A stretch of 64,000 nt of DNA from Pseudomonas helleri. Lineage in GTDB: Bacteria > Pseudomonadota > Gammaproteobacteria > Pseudomonadales > Pseudomonadaceae. Numbering within the stretch: position 1 is the first letter of the stretch; the number at the start of each line of letters is the position of its first letter. Below, piece after piece: positions 1 through 10,259 of the stretch. A program made the position numbers and the translations under genes. The stretch spans positions 39,978-103,977 of the forward strand of contig NZ_JYLD01000019.1 in assembly GCF_001043025.1 (NCBI RefSeq), read 5' to 3'. A model generated the notes under the pieces. That model did no database searches. It saw only the letters and a list, made by a program, of their open reading frames with translations, and was not told where the DNA came from.

Positions 1-428
1 CGGTGGGTGTCGGGCTTGAGCAGCGACTGGTGTTCATGCTGGCTGTGGATGTCGATCAGCAGCTCGCCCAGAGCCTTGAGGTCGCCTTGGGGGCATGGCG
101 TGCCATTGATGTAGCCGCGCGAGCGACCTTCGGCGGTGATGACGCGGCGCAAGATGCACGGGCCATCACACTCAAGGTCGCGCTCGGCCAGCCAGGCACG
201 CGCTTCGGGAATGTCCTGCAGGTCGAAGGTTGCCAGAATGTCGGCTTTTTCAGCGCCGGGGCGAACCACCCCGTTGTCTGCGCGGTCACCTAATGTCAGG
301 CCCAGCGCATCGAGCATGATCGATTTACCTGCGCCGGTCTCACCAGTGATTACACTCATACCGCGATCCAGCTCTAGATCGAGATGTTCAACGATGGCGT
401 AGTTATGTACGGACAGGTGCACCAGCAT
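1..428 (-). CDS. recN: DNA repair protein RecN, N-terminal part (cut by window edge)
   Basis: SMC-like ATPase that acts at DNA double-strand breaks in recombinational repair. Only the first 142 residues are inside the window. They hold the N-terminal ATP-binding lobe with a Walker A motif GETGAGKS at residues 29-36, followed by the family segments RSRGYING and DIHSQHEHQSLL. The start is the ATG at 428, giving MLVHLSVHNYAIVEHL, typical of RecN. It is divergent from grpE, and a LexA-type palindrome lies 25 bp upstream of the start, which fits SOS control of recN. The C-terminal coiled coil and second ATPase half lie beyond the left edge. Confidence 0.95.
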   Translation of the reverse strand, partial: MLVHLSVHNYAIVEHLDLELDRGMSVITGETGAGKSIMLDALGLTLGDRADNGVVRPGAEKADILATFDLQDIPEARAWLAERDLECDGPCILRRVITAEGRSRGYINGTPCPQGDLKALGELLIDIHSQHEHQSLLKPDTH

Positions 429-452
429 GGGAGCGGCTCCAAAACGTAATGT

Positions 453-468
453 CTGGTTATTTATACAG
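453..468. promoter_or_regulatory. LexA (SOS) box upstream of recN
   Basis: CTGGTTATTTATACAG fits the CTG-N10-CAG SOS box with an AT-rich core, and differs from CTGT-N8-ACAG at one base. It sits 25-40 bp upstream of the recN start, where LexA would block initiation. recN is a standard LexA target. LexA binding is inferred, not shown. Confidence 0.7.
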
Positions 469-599
469 TGTTTTGTTTCGTGCTGACAATGGCTGTGCTT
501 AGTTCTATTTGCTTGGCATTGAGGCTTTTTTAGGCTGTTTTGTATGGGCGGGTGGGGTGCGCCGAGGCGTTAAAAGGCAATTGTTAGTGCTTTTTGGCT

Positions 600-627
600 C
601 TTGAACCTGAAAATTGCGACCCCATAT
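600..627 (+). promoter_or_regulatory. Sigma-32 (heat-shock) promoter of grpE-dnaK
   Basis: A -35 element CTTGAA (600-605) is followed by 14 bp and a -10 element CCCCATAT (620-627). This matches the RpoH consensus CTTGAA-N13/14-CCCCATNT at nearly every position. Transcription would start near 634, giving an untranslated leader of about 48 nt before grpE. It explains heat induction of grpE and dnaK. Confidence 0.88.
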
Positions 628-681
628 ACCGAGGCAGAAGCGCGAGTCGAGCTCGCGGACGAAGTTTGAAAGGAGAAATCT

Positions 682-1248
682 ATGGCAGACGAACAGACTA
701 TGGATACGCAGAACCAAGACGCTAATCAGGCTGCTGATGTTGCAGGCGTAGATCTGGTGGCACGTGTGCAGGAGCTCGAAGAGCAACTGGCGGCAGCTAA
801 CGATCAAGCTTTGCGAGTGGCTGCTGATGTGCAGAACGTTCGCCGTCGTGCCGAACAGGACGTTGAAAAAGCACACAAATTTGCATTGGAAAAATTTGCT
901 GGCGACCTGTTGCCGGTGATCGACAGTCTGGAGCGCGGCCTTGAGCTGTCCAGTCCGGATGACGAAAGCATTCGCCCAATGCGTGAAGGGATCGAGCTGA
1001 CGCTGAAAATGTTCCAGGACACCCTGAAGCGTTATCACCTGGAAGCGATCGATCCGCATGGCGAACCCTTCAATGCCGAGCACCATCAGGCAATGGCCAT
1101 GCAGGAAAGCGCTGACCTGGAGCCAAACAGTGTGCTCAAGGTGTTTCAAAAAGGGTATCAGCTCAATGGTCGCTTACTGCGCCCGGCTATGGTCGTAGTC
1201 AGCAAGGCGCCAGCGCCGGTTTCGCCATCGATTGACGAGCAGGCTTGA
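682..1248 (+). CDS. grpE: Nucleotide exchange factor GrpE
   Basis: Cytosolic co-chaperone that releases ADP from DnaK. The 188-residue product has an acidic, Gln-rich N terminus, a long coiled-coil helix (about residues 25-75) containing the segment QNVRRRAEQD, and a C-terminal beta domain with GRLLRPAMVVVS. Length is normal for the family. The ATG at 682 follows AAGGAG at 670-674 with good spacing. It is the first gene after the sigma-32 promoter and lies 100 bp upstream of dnaK. Confidence 0.97.
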   Translation: MADEQTMDTQNQDANQAADVAGVDLVARVQELEEQLAAANDQALRVAADVQNVRRRAEQDVEKAHKFALEKFAGDLLPVIDSLERGLELSSPDDESIRPMREGIELTLKMFQDTLKRYHLEAIDPHGEPFNAEHHQAMAMQESADLEPNSVLKVFQKGYQLNGRLLRPAMVVVSKAPAPVSPSIDEQA

Positions 1249-1291
1249 AATCGGCCGCAAGGCCCCCATTTAGATGTCATGCGTTTAGAAA

Positions 1292-1320
1292 TGCCGTAGT
1301 TGGTCATTACTGCTACGGCA
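1292..1320 (+). other. Stem-loop in the grpE-dnaK gap
   Basis: TGCCGTAG (1292-1299) can pair perfectly with CTACGGCA (1313-1320) around a 13-nt loop. It is followed by an A-rich stretch rather than U, so on the + strand it is not an intrinsic terminator. It lies just ahead of the dnaK ribosome-binding site and could be a processing or stability element. Function is unknown. Confidence 0.4.
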
Positions 1321-1348
1321 AAAAAATTCAAATTTAGGGAGAGTGAAG

Positions 1349-3265
<1,917 letters not shown>

Positions 3266-3584
3266 TAAGCTTGTTGGTCGGCCGGTTAACCGTGCATAAG
3301 CGGTGGCTGGTAGGATGTCGCCGCGCGGGAGCTTGCTCCCGCGTTGGCGTGTCTGGAGCAAGGGAATTTTTACAGCATGCGACAAGCTCGGATGCTGGCG
3401 GTTGAGGCAGGGACTTCTTTGTGTTTCTGCCCGAGGTGACCGCTCCTGTCGGCCAATGCATTGGCTGTTAATCAGAAACCAATATCGTTGAAAAGACGTG
3501 AGTTGAGCCTTGTACGTTCAGGCTCAGCGGGTTTGGTGAGGCTCGGGAGGGTTCTTCCAAACGTCCTTGAGAGTGCAAAGAATT
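3266..3584. other. 319-bp gap between dnaK and dnaJ
   Basis: No coding frame here looks real. The gap holds a short REP-like palindrome at 3324-3343 but no recognisable sigma-32 promoter, and no T-rich intrinsic terminator after dnaK. Whether dnaJ is read from the grpE promoter or from its own is not decided by the sequence. Confidence 0.5.
3324..3343. repeat. REP-like palindrome
   Basis: CGCGGGAGC-TT-GCTCCCGCG is a perfect 9-bp inverted repeat with a 2-nt loop. The GGGAGC...GCTCCC core resembles the Pseudomonas REP family seen complete at 44930-45014. In the dnaK-dnaJ transcript it would form a very stable hairpin that could slow exonucleases or attenuate. Confidence 0.6.
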
Positions 3585-4709
3585 ATGGCAAAGCGCGACT
3601 ATTACGAAGTATTGGGTGTCGAACGGACCACCACTGTGGTCGAGCTGAAAAAAGCTTATCGTCGTCTCGCAATGAAACACCACCCGGACCGTAACCCGGG
3701 TGACAAGGCCTCTGAAGAGCTGTTTAAAGAGGCTAACGAAGCGTATGAAGTGCTGTCAGATACCAGCAAGCGTGCTGCTTATGATCAATACGGTCATGCG
3801 GGTGTTGACCCGCAAATGGGCGGCGGCGGTGCAGGTTTTGGTGGCCAGAACTTCTCCGATATTTTCGGCGATGTGTTCAGTGATTTCTTTGGCGGTGGCC
3901 GTGGCGGCTCCCGGGGCGGCGCGCAGCGCGGTAGCGATTTGCGCTACACGCTGGAGTTGAACCTGGAAGAAGCGGTGCGCGGGACTACGGTCAATATTCG
4001 TGTGCCGACGCTGGTCAACTGCAAGCCGTGTGACGGTTCGGGCGCGAAGAAGGGTTCTTCGCCTGTGACCTGTACCACCTGTGGCGGTATTGGCCAGGTG
4101 CGCATGCAGCAGGGTTTCTTCTCTGTGCAGCAGACCTGCCCGCGTTGCCATGGTCAGGGCAAGATCATTTCCGACCCGTGCGAAAGCTGCAACGGCGACG
4201 GCCGCGTAGAAGAATACAAAACCCTGTCCGTGAAAGTGCCTGCGGGTGTTGATACGGGCGACCGTATCCGTCTGTCGGGTGAAGGCGAGGCGGGTGTGCA
4301 GGGTGGCCCGGCGGGTGACCTGTACGTGGTGATCGAGGTGCGTGAGCACGCGATTTTCCAGCGCGATGGCAAGCATCTGTTCTGCGAAGTGCCTATCAGC
4401 TTTGCTGATGCGGCGCTGGGTGCAGAGCTGGAAGTGCCGACGCTGGATGGTCGGGTCAAGCTCAAAGTGCCTGAAGGTACACAAACCGGTAAGCAATTCC
4501 GTCTGCGTGGCAAGGGTGTATCCCCGGTGCGTGGCGGTGGTGTTGGCGACTTGATGTGCCGCGTCGTGGTCGAGACTCCGGTGAAATTGAGCCGTCGTCA
4601 GCGCGAGCTGATGGAAGAGTTCCGCTCGACACTGGAAGGTGATAGTTGCCATTCGCCAAACGCGACCGGTTGGTTCGAAGGCGTGAAGCGCTTCTTCGGC
4701 GACTTATAA
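3585..4709 (+). CDS. dnaJ: Chaperone protein DnaJ (Hsp40)
   Basis: Co-chaperone that delivers substrates to DnaK and triggers its ATPase. The 374-residue product has an N-terminal J domain with the HPD motif in KHHPDRNPG, a Gly/Phe-rich linker, and a zinc domain with four CxxCxGxG repeats (CKPCDGSG, CTTCGGIG, CPRCHGQG, CESCNGDG), followed by the two beta-barrel substrate domains. The start is ATG 3585 (MAKRDYYEVLG), the family N terminus. dapB follows 10 bp later. Confidence 0.97.
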   Translation: MAKRDYYEVLGVERTTTVVELKKAYRRLAMKHHPDRNPGDKASEELFKEANEAYEVLSDTSKRAAYDQYGHAGVDPQMGGGGAGFGGQNFSDIFGDVFSDFFGGGRGGSRGGAQRGSDLRYTLELNLEEAVRGTTVNIRVPTLVNCKPCDGSGAKKGSSPVTCTTCGGIGQVRMQQGFFSVQQTCPRCHGQGKIISDPCESCNGDGRVEEYKTLSVKVPAGVDTGDRIRLSGEGEAGVQGGPAGDLYVVIEVREHAIFQRDGKHLFCEVPISFADAALGAELEVPTLDGRVKLKVPEGTQTGKQFRLRGKGVSPVRGGGVGDLMCRVVVETPVKLSRRQRELMEEFRSTLEGDSCHSPNATGWFEGVKRFFGDL

Positions 4710-4719
4710 GGAGCGGGGC

Positions 4720-5526
4720 ATGCGACGTATAGCTGTGATGGGCGCTGCCGGGCGCATGGGCAAAACCCTGATTGACGCGGTTCAACAGCGCTCGCCGGTG
4801 TGCGGGCTGACGGCGGCGGTTGTCCGTCCGGGCAGTTCGCTGGTGGGCGCTGATGCCGGTGAGCTGGTGTCGCTCGGGCGGATTGGCGTGCCGCTGTCTG
4901 CAAGCCTTGAAGACGTGGCAGATGAGTTCGATGTGTTGATCGATTTCACCCTGCCTGAGGTGATGCTCGGCAATCTGGCGTTCTGCCGTCAGGCGGGCAA
5001 GGCTATGGTGATTGGCACCACGGGCTTGAATGCTGCGCAAAAGCAGTTGTTGGTTGACGCTGCCAAAGACATCCCGGTGGTCTTTGCCTCGAACTTCAGT
5101 GTTGGCGTTAACCTGTCGTTCAAGCTGCTGGATATCGCAGCGCGGGTGATGGGTGATGATGCCGACATTGAAATCATCGAAGCGCACCATCGTCACAAAG
5201 TCGACGCGCCGTCGGGCACGGCCATGCGCATGGGCGAAGTGATTGCCGATGCGCTAGGGCGTGACCTGCAAAAGGTTGCCGTTTATGGTCGTGAGGGCCA
5301 TACCGGTGCACGTGAGCACGAGACGATCGGTTTTGCGACCGTTCGTGGCGGTGATGTGGTGGGTGACCATACGGTGCTGTTTGCGGCCGAGGGTGAACGT
5401 TTGGAAATTACCCACAAGGCATCCAGCCGTATGACCTTCGCCAAGGGCGCTGTTCGCGCTGCCCAGTGGCTCGATGGGCGCGAGCCCGGCCTGTACGACA
5501 TGCAGGATGTGCTCGACCTGCGTTGA
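4720..5526 (+). CDS. dapB: 4-hydroxy-tetrahydrodipicolinate reductase DapB
   Basis: NAD(P)H-dependent enzyme of the lysine/diaminopimelate pathway, feeding lysine and peptidoglycan synthesis. The 268-residue product starts with the Rossmann motif GAAGRMGKTL and holds the catalytic block EAHHRHKVDAPSGTA, with the His/Lys pair that acts on the substrate. The ATG at 4720 follows AGGAGCGGG. It is closely linked to dnaJ and probably read through from it, and ends at a strong hairpin. Confidence 0.97.
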   Translation: MRRIAVMGAAGRMGKTLIDAVQQRSPVCGLTAAVVRPGSSLVGADAGELVSLGRIGVPLSASLEDVADEFDVLIDFTLPEVMLGNLAFCRQAGKAMVIGTTGLNAAQKQLLVDAAKDIPVVFASNFSVGVNLSFKLLDIAARVMGDDADIEIIEAHHRHKVDAPSGTAMRMGEVIADALGRDLQKVAVYGREGHTGAREHETIGFATVRGGDVVGDHTVLFAAEGERLEITHKASSRMTFAKGAVRAAQWLDGREPGLYDMQDVLDLR

Positions 5527-5537
5527 GTCATCTTTGT

Positions 5538-5573
5538 AAAATCGGGCTGTTGCAAGCGCAACAGTCCGATTTT
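5538..5573 (+). terminator. Terminator after dapB
   Basis: Sixteen base pairs with one G-U wobble (5538-5553 with 5558-5573) form around the loop AAGC. The stem starts AAAA and ends TTTT, so it can work on either strand. It begins 11 bp after the dapB stop and separates the dnaJ-dapB transcript from the carA leader. Confidence 0.8.
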
Positions 5574-5697
5574 CAACCGCTAAGCGATGATCTGTCGCAT
5601 TCCTCTGCCTTTTGGGCTCTTTTAGCGGTAGACCAAAAAAGCCTTTTTCTGTAAGCTACAGCTTTAGTGTGTCCACTAAAAGCGCGCAGATAATTCG

Positions 5698-5790
5698 ATG
5701 AAGAAGCGGGGTGACGTGTCCATACGTCACTCCGCTTTTTTACAACCTGCGATCGCCCTTTCAGGCTTTATTTACGGGAGGTCTTCTTGA
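5698..5790 (+). CDS. Possible 30-codon leader reading frame upstream of carA
   Basis: From ATG 5698 a frame of 30 codons (MKKRGDVSIRHSAFLQ...) runs across the whole terminator hairpin and stops at TGA 5788-5790, which overlaps the TTG start of carA (TTGA). This geometry would allow a ribosome on the leader to disrupt the terminator and then reinitiate on carA. Against it, no clear Shine-Dalgarno sequence precedes the ATG. Short leader frames have been proposed for Pseudomonas carA; whether this one is translated is unknown. Confidence 0.35.
   Translation: MKKRGDVSIRHSAFLQPAIALSGFIYGRSS
5704..5741 (+). terminator. Intrinsic terminator (attenuator) in the carA leader
   Basis: A 14-bp stem with one G-U pair (5704-5717 with 5724-5737) and a 6-nt loop, followed by continuous T to 5741, is a textbook intrinsic terminator. 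It ends 45 bp before the carA start, so it lies inside the leader rather than after a gene. carAB expression in Pseudomonas responds to pyrimidines and arginine; that this hairpin is the pyrimidine-sensitive attenuator is inference. Confidence 0.75.
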
Positions 5791-6923
5791 CTAAGCAAGC
5801 CATACTCGCCCTCGCTGATGGCAGCATTTTTCGCGGCGAAGCCATTGGGGCCGACGGTCAGACCGTTGGTGAGGTGGTGTTTAACACCGCAATGACTGGC
5901 TACCAGGAGATCCTGACGGATCCTTCCTACGCTCAGCAAATCGTGACCCTGACTTACCCGCATGTTGGCAATACCGGCACTACACCGGAAGATGCCGAGT
6001 CTGATCGTGTTTGGTCCGCAGGTTTGGTAATCCGTGATCTGCCGCTGGTTGCCAGCAACTGGCGTAACACAATGTCGCTGTCTGACTACCTGAAAGCCAA
6101 CAATGTTGTGGCAATCGCCGGTATCGACACGCGCCGTCTGACCCGTATTTTGCGTGAGAAAGGCGCGCAAAACGGCTGCATCATGGCCGGTGACAACATT
6201 TCTGACGAAGCTGCGATTGCAGCGGCGCGCGGTTTCCCTGGCCTGAAAGGCATGGACCTGGCGAAAGTTGTCAGCACCGACAAAACTTACGAATGGCGTT
6301 CGAGCGTCTGGAACCTGGCAACCGACAGTCACCCGACTATCGAAGCCAGCGATCTGCCTTACCACGTAGTGGCTTATGACTACGGCGTAAAGTGGAACAT
6401 CCTGCGCATGTTGGTTGAGCGTGGCTGCCGCGTCACCGTTGTGCCGGCGCAAACGCCTGCCAGCGATGTGTTGGCGCTCAACCCGGATGGCGTGTTCCTG
6501 TCCAACGGCCCGGGTGACCCTGAGCCTTGCGACTACGCAATCACGGCTATTCAAGAAGTGCTGAAGACAGAGATTCCGGTATTCGGTATCTGCCTGGGCC
6601 ACCAACTGCTGGCACTGGCCTCCGGCGCCAAGACCGTGAAAATGGGTCATGGCCACCACGGCGCGAACCACCCGGTTCAAGACTTGGACACCGGTGTTGT
6701 GATGATCACCAGCCAAAACCACGGTTTTGCGGTTGATGAGGCGACCCTGCCTGCCAACGTGCGTGCCATCCACAAGTCGCTGTTCGACGGTACCCTGCAA
6801 GGTATTGAGCGTACCGACAAGAGCGCTTTCAGCTTCCAGGGTCACCCAGAAGCAAGCCCTGGCCCGAACGACGTTGCGCCGCTGTTCGATCGCTTCATCA
6901 ATGAGATGGCCAAGCGCCGCTGA
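5787..6923 (+). CDS. carA: Carbamoyl-phosphate synthase small subunit (glutaminase)
   Basis: Hydrolyses glutamine and passes ammonia through a tunnel to CarB, making carbamoyl phosphate for arginine and pyrimidines. The 378-residue product has the CPSase small-chain N-terminal domain (GYQEILTDPSY) and a class I glutaminase domain with the nucleophile Cys269 in GICLGHQ and the His/Glu pair in FQGHPEASPG. The start is TTG 5787, after GGGAGG at 5776-5781; TTG is the usual start of Pseudomonas carA. carB follows after 114 bp. The extra gene found between carA and carB in P. aeruginosa is absent. Confidence 0.96.
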   Translation: MTKQAILALADGSIFRGEAIGADGQTVGEVVFNTAMTGYQEILTDPSYAQQIVTLTYPHVGNTGTTPEDAESDRVWSAGLVIRDLPLVASNWRNTMSLSDYLKANNVVAIAGIDTRRLTRILREKGAQNGCIMAGDNISDEAAIAAARGFPGLKGMDLAKVVSTDKTYEWRSSVWNLATDSHPTIEASDLPYHVVAYDYGVKWNILRMLVERGCRVTVVPAQTPASDVLALNPDGVFLSNGPGDPEPCDYAITAIQEVLKTEIPVFGICLGHQLLALASGAKTVKMGHGHHGANHPVQDLDTGVVMITSQNHGFAVDEATLPANVRAIHKSLFDGTLQGIERTDKSAFSFQGHPEASPGPNDVAPLFDRFINEMAKRR

Positions 6924-7037
6924 TCAGTCCTTTGTAATGAGTAGCCCAAGGCGGCCCCGAAATCGGCGGCCCCTTGTGCGGCTCAGGAACCTGATTGACG
7001 GCTTGCCGACTGACCTGCGGATTTGAGTGACAAACCC

Positions 7038-10000
7038 ATGCCAAAACGTACAGACATTAAAAGCATCCTGATTCTCGGCGCTGGCCCGATTGTTATCGGC
7101 CAGGCGTGCGAATTCGACTACTCCGGCGCCCAGGCCTGTAAGGCTCTGCGTGAGGAGGGCTACCGCGTCATCCTGGTGAACTCTAACCCGGCCACCATCA
7201 TGACCGACCCGGACATGGCCGATGCGACCTACATCGAGCCGATCAAGTGGCAAACGGTTGCCAAGATCATCGAAAAAGAGCGTCCAGACGCTCTGCTGCC
7301 AACCATGGGCGGCCAAACTGCCCTGAACTGCGCGCTGGACCTGGAGCGCGAAGGCGTTCTGGAGAAGTTCGGCGTAGAAATGATCGGTGCCAACGCTGAC
7401 ACCATCGACAAGGCTGAAGACCGTTCGCGTTTCGACAAGGCCATGAAGTCCATCGGTCTGGATTGCCCGCGCTCCGGTATCGCTCACAGCATGGAAGAGG
7501 CCAACGCGGTTCTCGAAAAGCTGGGCTTCCCGTGCATCATTCGTCCGTCCTTCACTATGGGCGGCACCGGTGGCGGTATCGCTTACAACCGTGAAGAGTT
7601 CGAAGAGATCTGCTCTCGCGGTCTGGACCTGTCGCCAACCAAAGAACTGCTGATCGACGAATCGCTGATCGGCTGGAAAGAGTACGAAATGGAGGTTGTC
7701 CGCGATAAGAAGGACAACTGCATCATCGTTTGCTCGATCGAAAACTTTGACCCGATGGGCGTGCACACCGGTGACTCGATCACCGTGGCTCCGGCACAAA
7801 CCCTGACCGACAAAGAATACCAAATCATGCGTAACGCCTCGTTGGCGGTACTGCGTGAGATCGGCGTTGAAACCGGCGGTTCCAACGTTCAGTTCGGTAT
7901 TTGCCCGAACACTGGCCGTATGGTCGTGATCGAGATGAACCCGCGTGTATCCCGCTCCTCGGCGCTGGCTTCCAAAGCCACTGGCTTCCCGATTGCGCGT
8001 ATCGCCGCCAAACTGGCGATCGGCTACACCCTGGACGAACTGCAAAACGAAATCACCGGCGGCGCGACCCCGGCGTCCTTCGAGCCGTCCATCGACTACG
8101 TTGTAACCAAGCTGCCACGCTTTGCTTTCGAGAAGTTTGCTAAAGCCGATGCGCGCCTGACCACGCAAATGAAGTCCGTGGGTGAAGTAATGGCCATCGG
8201 CCGTACTTTCCAGGAATCGTTGCAAAAAGCCCTTCGCGGTCTGGAAGTGGGCGTTAGCGGTCTTGATCCGAAGCTGGACCTGAGCAACCCGGAAAGCATG
8301 GCTGTGCTCAAGCGCGAGCTGACTGTGCCGGGCGCCGAGCGTATCTGGTACGTGGCTGACGCGTTCCGCGCGGGCATGACGGTCGAAGACATTTTCGGCA
8401 TGAACATGATCGACCCTTGGTTCCTGGTACAGATCGAAGATCTGATCAAGGACGAAGAAAAGATCAAGACCATGGGCCTGTCTGCGATCGATCGCGACAC
8501 CATGTACCGCCTCAAGCGCAAAGGCTTCTCTGACGCACGTCTGGCTGTATTGCTGGGTGTGACCGAGAAGAACCTGCGTCGCCACCGTCACAAGCTGGAA
8601 GTGTTCCCGGTTTACAAGCGCGTTGACACCTGCGCGGCCGAGTTCGCCACTGACACCGCTTATATGTACTCGACCTATGAGGAAGAGTGCGAAGCCAACC
8701 CGTCGGACCGTGACAAGATCATGATCCTGGGTGGCGGCCCTAACCGTATCGGTCAAGGTATCGAGTTCGACTACTGCTGCGTTCACGCGGCGCTGGCGTT
8801 GCGTGCTGATGGTTACGAAACCATCATGGTTAACTGCAACCCGGAAACAGTTTCGACCGACTACGACACCTCGGATCGTCTGTACTTCGAATCCGTGACC
8901 CTCGAAGACGTGCTGGAAATCGTGCGTGTCGAGAAGCCTAAGGGCGTGATCGTTCAGTACGGCGGCCAAACGCCGCTGAAACTGGCGCGTGCGCTGGAAG
9001 AAGCCGGCGTGCCGATCATCGGTACCAGCCCTGACGCCATCGACCGTGCAGAAGACCGTGAGCGCTTCCAGCAAATGGTTGAGCGCCTGAACCTGCGTCA
9101 GCCGCCAAACGCCACTGTGCGCAGCGAAGACGAAGCAATTCGTGCGGCAGGCAAGATCGGTTACCCGCTGGTTGTTCGTCCGTCCTACGTGTTGGGCGGC
9201 CGTGCGATGGAAATCGTTTACGAAGAAGAAGAGCTCAAGCGTTACCTGCGCGATGCGGTGAAAGTGTCCAACGACAGCCCGGTGCTGCTGGACCACTTCC
9301 TCAACTGCGCAATCGAAATGGACGTTGACGCTGTCTGCGACGGCACTGACGTTGTGATCGGCGCGATCATGCAGCACATCGAACAGGCTGGTGTTCACTC
9401 CGGTGACTCTGCTTGCTCGCTGCCGCCGTACTCGCTGCCGCTGCACATCCAGGACGAGATGCGTGAGCAGGTCAAGAAAATGGCATTGGAGCTGGGCGTA
9501 GTTGGCCTGATGAACGTGCAATTGGCCCTGCAAGGCGAAGACATCTACGTGATCGAAGTGAACCCGCGTGCATCGCGTACCGTTCCTTTCGTGTCCAAGT
9601 GCATCGGTGTCTCCCTGGCAATGATCGCTGCACGCGTGATGGCCGGTAAGACCCTGAAAGAAATCGGCTTCACTAAAGAAATCATTCCTGACTTCTACAG
9701 TGTGAAAGAGGCGGTCTTCCCGTTCGCCAAGTTCCCTGGCGTTGACCCGATCCTCGGCCCAGAGATGAAGTCCACCGGTGAAGTGATGGGCGTGGGCGAC
9801 ACCTTCGGTGAGGCCTTTGCCAAGGCGCAAATGGGCGCGAGCGAAGTGCTGCCGACTGGCGGTACTGCGTTTATCAGCGTGCGTGACGACGACAAGCCAC
9901 TGGTGGCTGCTGTTGCGCGTGACCTGATCGACCTCGGCTTTGAAATCGTGTCGACGGTGGGCACTGCCAAGTTCATCGAAGCCGCCGGTTTGAAAGTGCG

Positions 10001-10259
10001 TCGCGTGAACAAGGTGACTGAAGGCCGCCCTCACGTTGTCGATATGATCAAAAACGACGAAGTGACGTTGATCATCAACACCACTGAAGGTCGTCAGTCG
10101 ATTGCTGACTCTTACTCCATCCGCCGCAACGCTCTGCAGCACAAGATTTACTGCACCACGACTATTGCTGCTGGCGCGGCGATCTGTGAAGCGCTTAAAT
10201 TCGGTCCTGAAAAAACCGTACGTCGCTTGCAGGATCTACACGCAGGATTGAAGGCATGA
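7038..10259 (+). CDS. carB: Carbamoyl-phosphate synthase large subunit
   Basis: Catalytic subunit that makes carbamoyl phosphate from bicarbonate, ammonia and two ATP. The 1073-residue product has two homologous ATP-grasp halves (first around GAGPIVIGQACEFDYSG, second around GGGPNRIGQGIEFDYCC), an oligomerisation domain, and a C-terminal MGS-like allosteric domain bound by UMP/ornithine in the family. The start is ATG 7038 (MPKRTDIKS); an upstream in-frame TTG at 7023 has no better signal. Its stop overlaps the greA start by ATGA. Confidence 0.97.
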   Translation: MPKRTDIKSILILGAGPIVIGQACEFDYSGAQACKALREEGYRVILVNSNPATIMTDPDMADATYIEPIKWQTVAKIIEKERPDALLPTMGGQTALNCALDLEREGVLEKFGVEMIGANADTIDKAEDRSRFDKAMKSIGLDCPRSGIAHSMEEANAVLEKLGFPCIIRPSFTMGGTGGGIAYNREEFEEICSRGLDLSPTKELLIDESLIGWKEYEMEVVRDKKDNCIIVCSIENFDPMGVHTGDSITVAPAQTLTDKEYQIMRNASLAVLREIGVETGGSNVQFGICPNTGRMVVIEMNPRVSRSSALASKATGFPIARIAAKLAIGYTLDELQNEITGGATPASFEPSIDYVVTKLPRFAFEKFAKADARLTTQMKSVGEVMAIGRTFQESLQKALRGLEVGVSGLDPKLDLSNPESMAVLKRELTVPGAERIWYVADAFRAGMTVEDIFGMNMIDPWFLVQIEDLIKDEEKIKTMGLSAIDRDTMYRLKRKGFSDARLAVLLGVTEKNLRRHRHKLEVFPVYKRVDTCAAEFATDTAYMYSTYEEECEANPSDRDKIMILGGGPNRIGQGIEFDYCCVHAALALRADGYETIMVNCNPETVSTDYDTSDRLYFESVTLEDVLEIVRVEKPKGVIVQYGGQTPLKLARALEEAGVPIIGTSPDAIDRAEDRERFQQMVERLNLRQPPNATVRSEDEAIRAAGKIGYPLVVRPSYVLGGRAMEIVYEEEELKRYLRDAVKVSNDSPVLLDHFLNCAIEMDVDAVCDGTDVVIGAIMQHIEQAGVHSGDSACSLPPYSLPLHIQDEMREQVKKMALELGVVGLMNVQLALQGEDIYVIEVNPRASRTVPFVSKCIGVSLAMIAARVMAGKTLKEIGFTKEIIPDFYSVKEAVFPFAKFPGVDPILGPEMKSTGEVMGVGDTFGEAFAKAQMGASEVLPTGGTAFISVRDDDKPLVAAVARDLIDLGFEIVSTVGTAKFIEAAGLKVRRVNKVTEGRPHVVDMIKNDEVTLIINTTEGRQSIADSYSIRRNALQHKIYCTTTIAAGAAICEALKFGPEKTVRRLQDLHAGLKA

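Noticed and set aside
6924..10142. A very long minus-strand open frame (over 1000 codons) opposite carB, and similar long frames opposite dnaK, ftsH, infB, pnp, pgi and ilvI.
   Set aside because: They run exactly against strongly conserved genes. Strong codon bias in those genes leaves few stops on the other strand. The predicted proteins are low-complexity, rich in Val/His/Arg/Gln, without recognisable domains or ribosome-binding sites.
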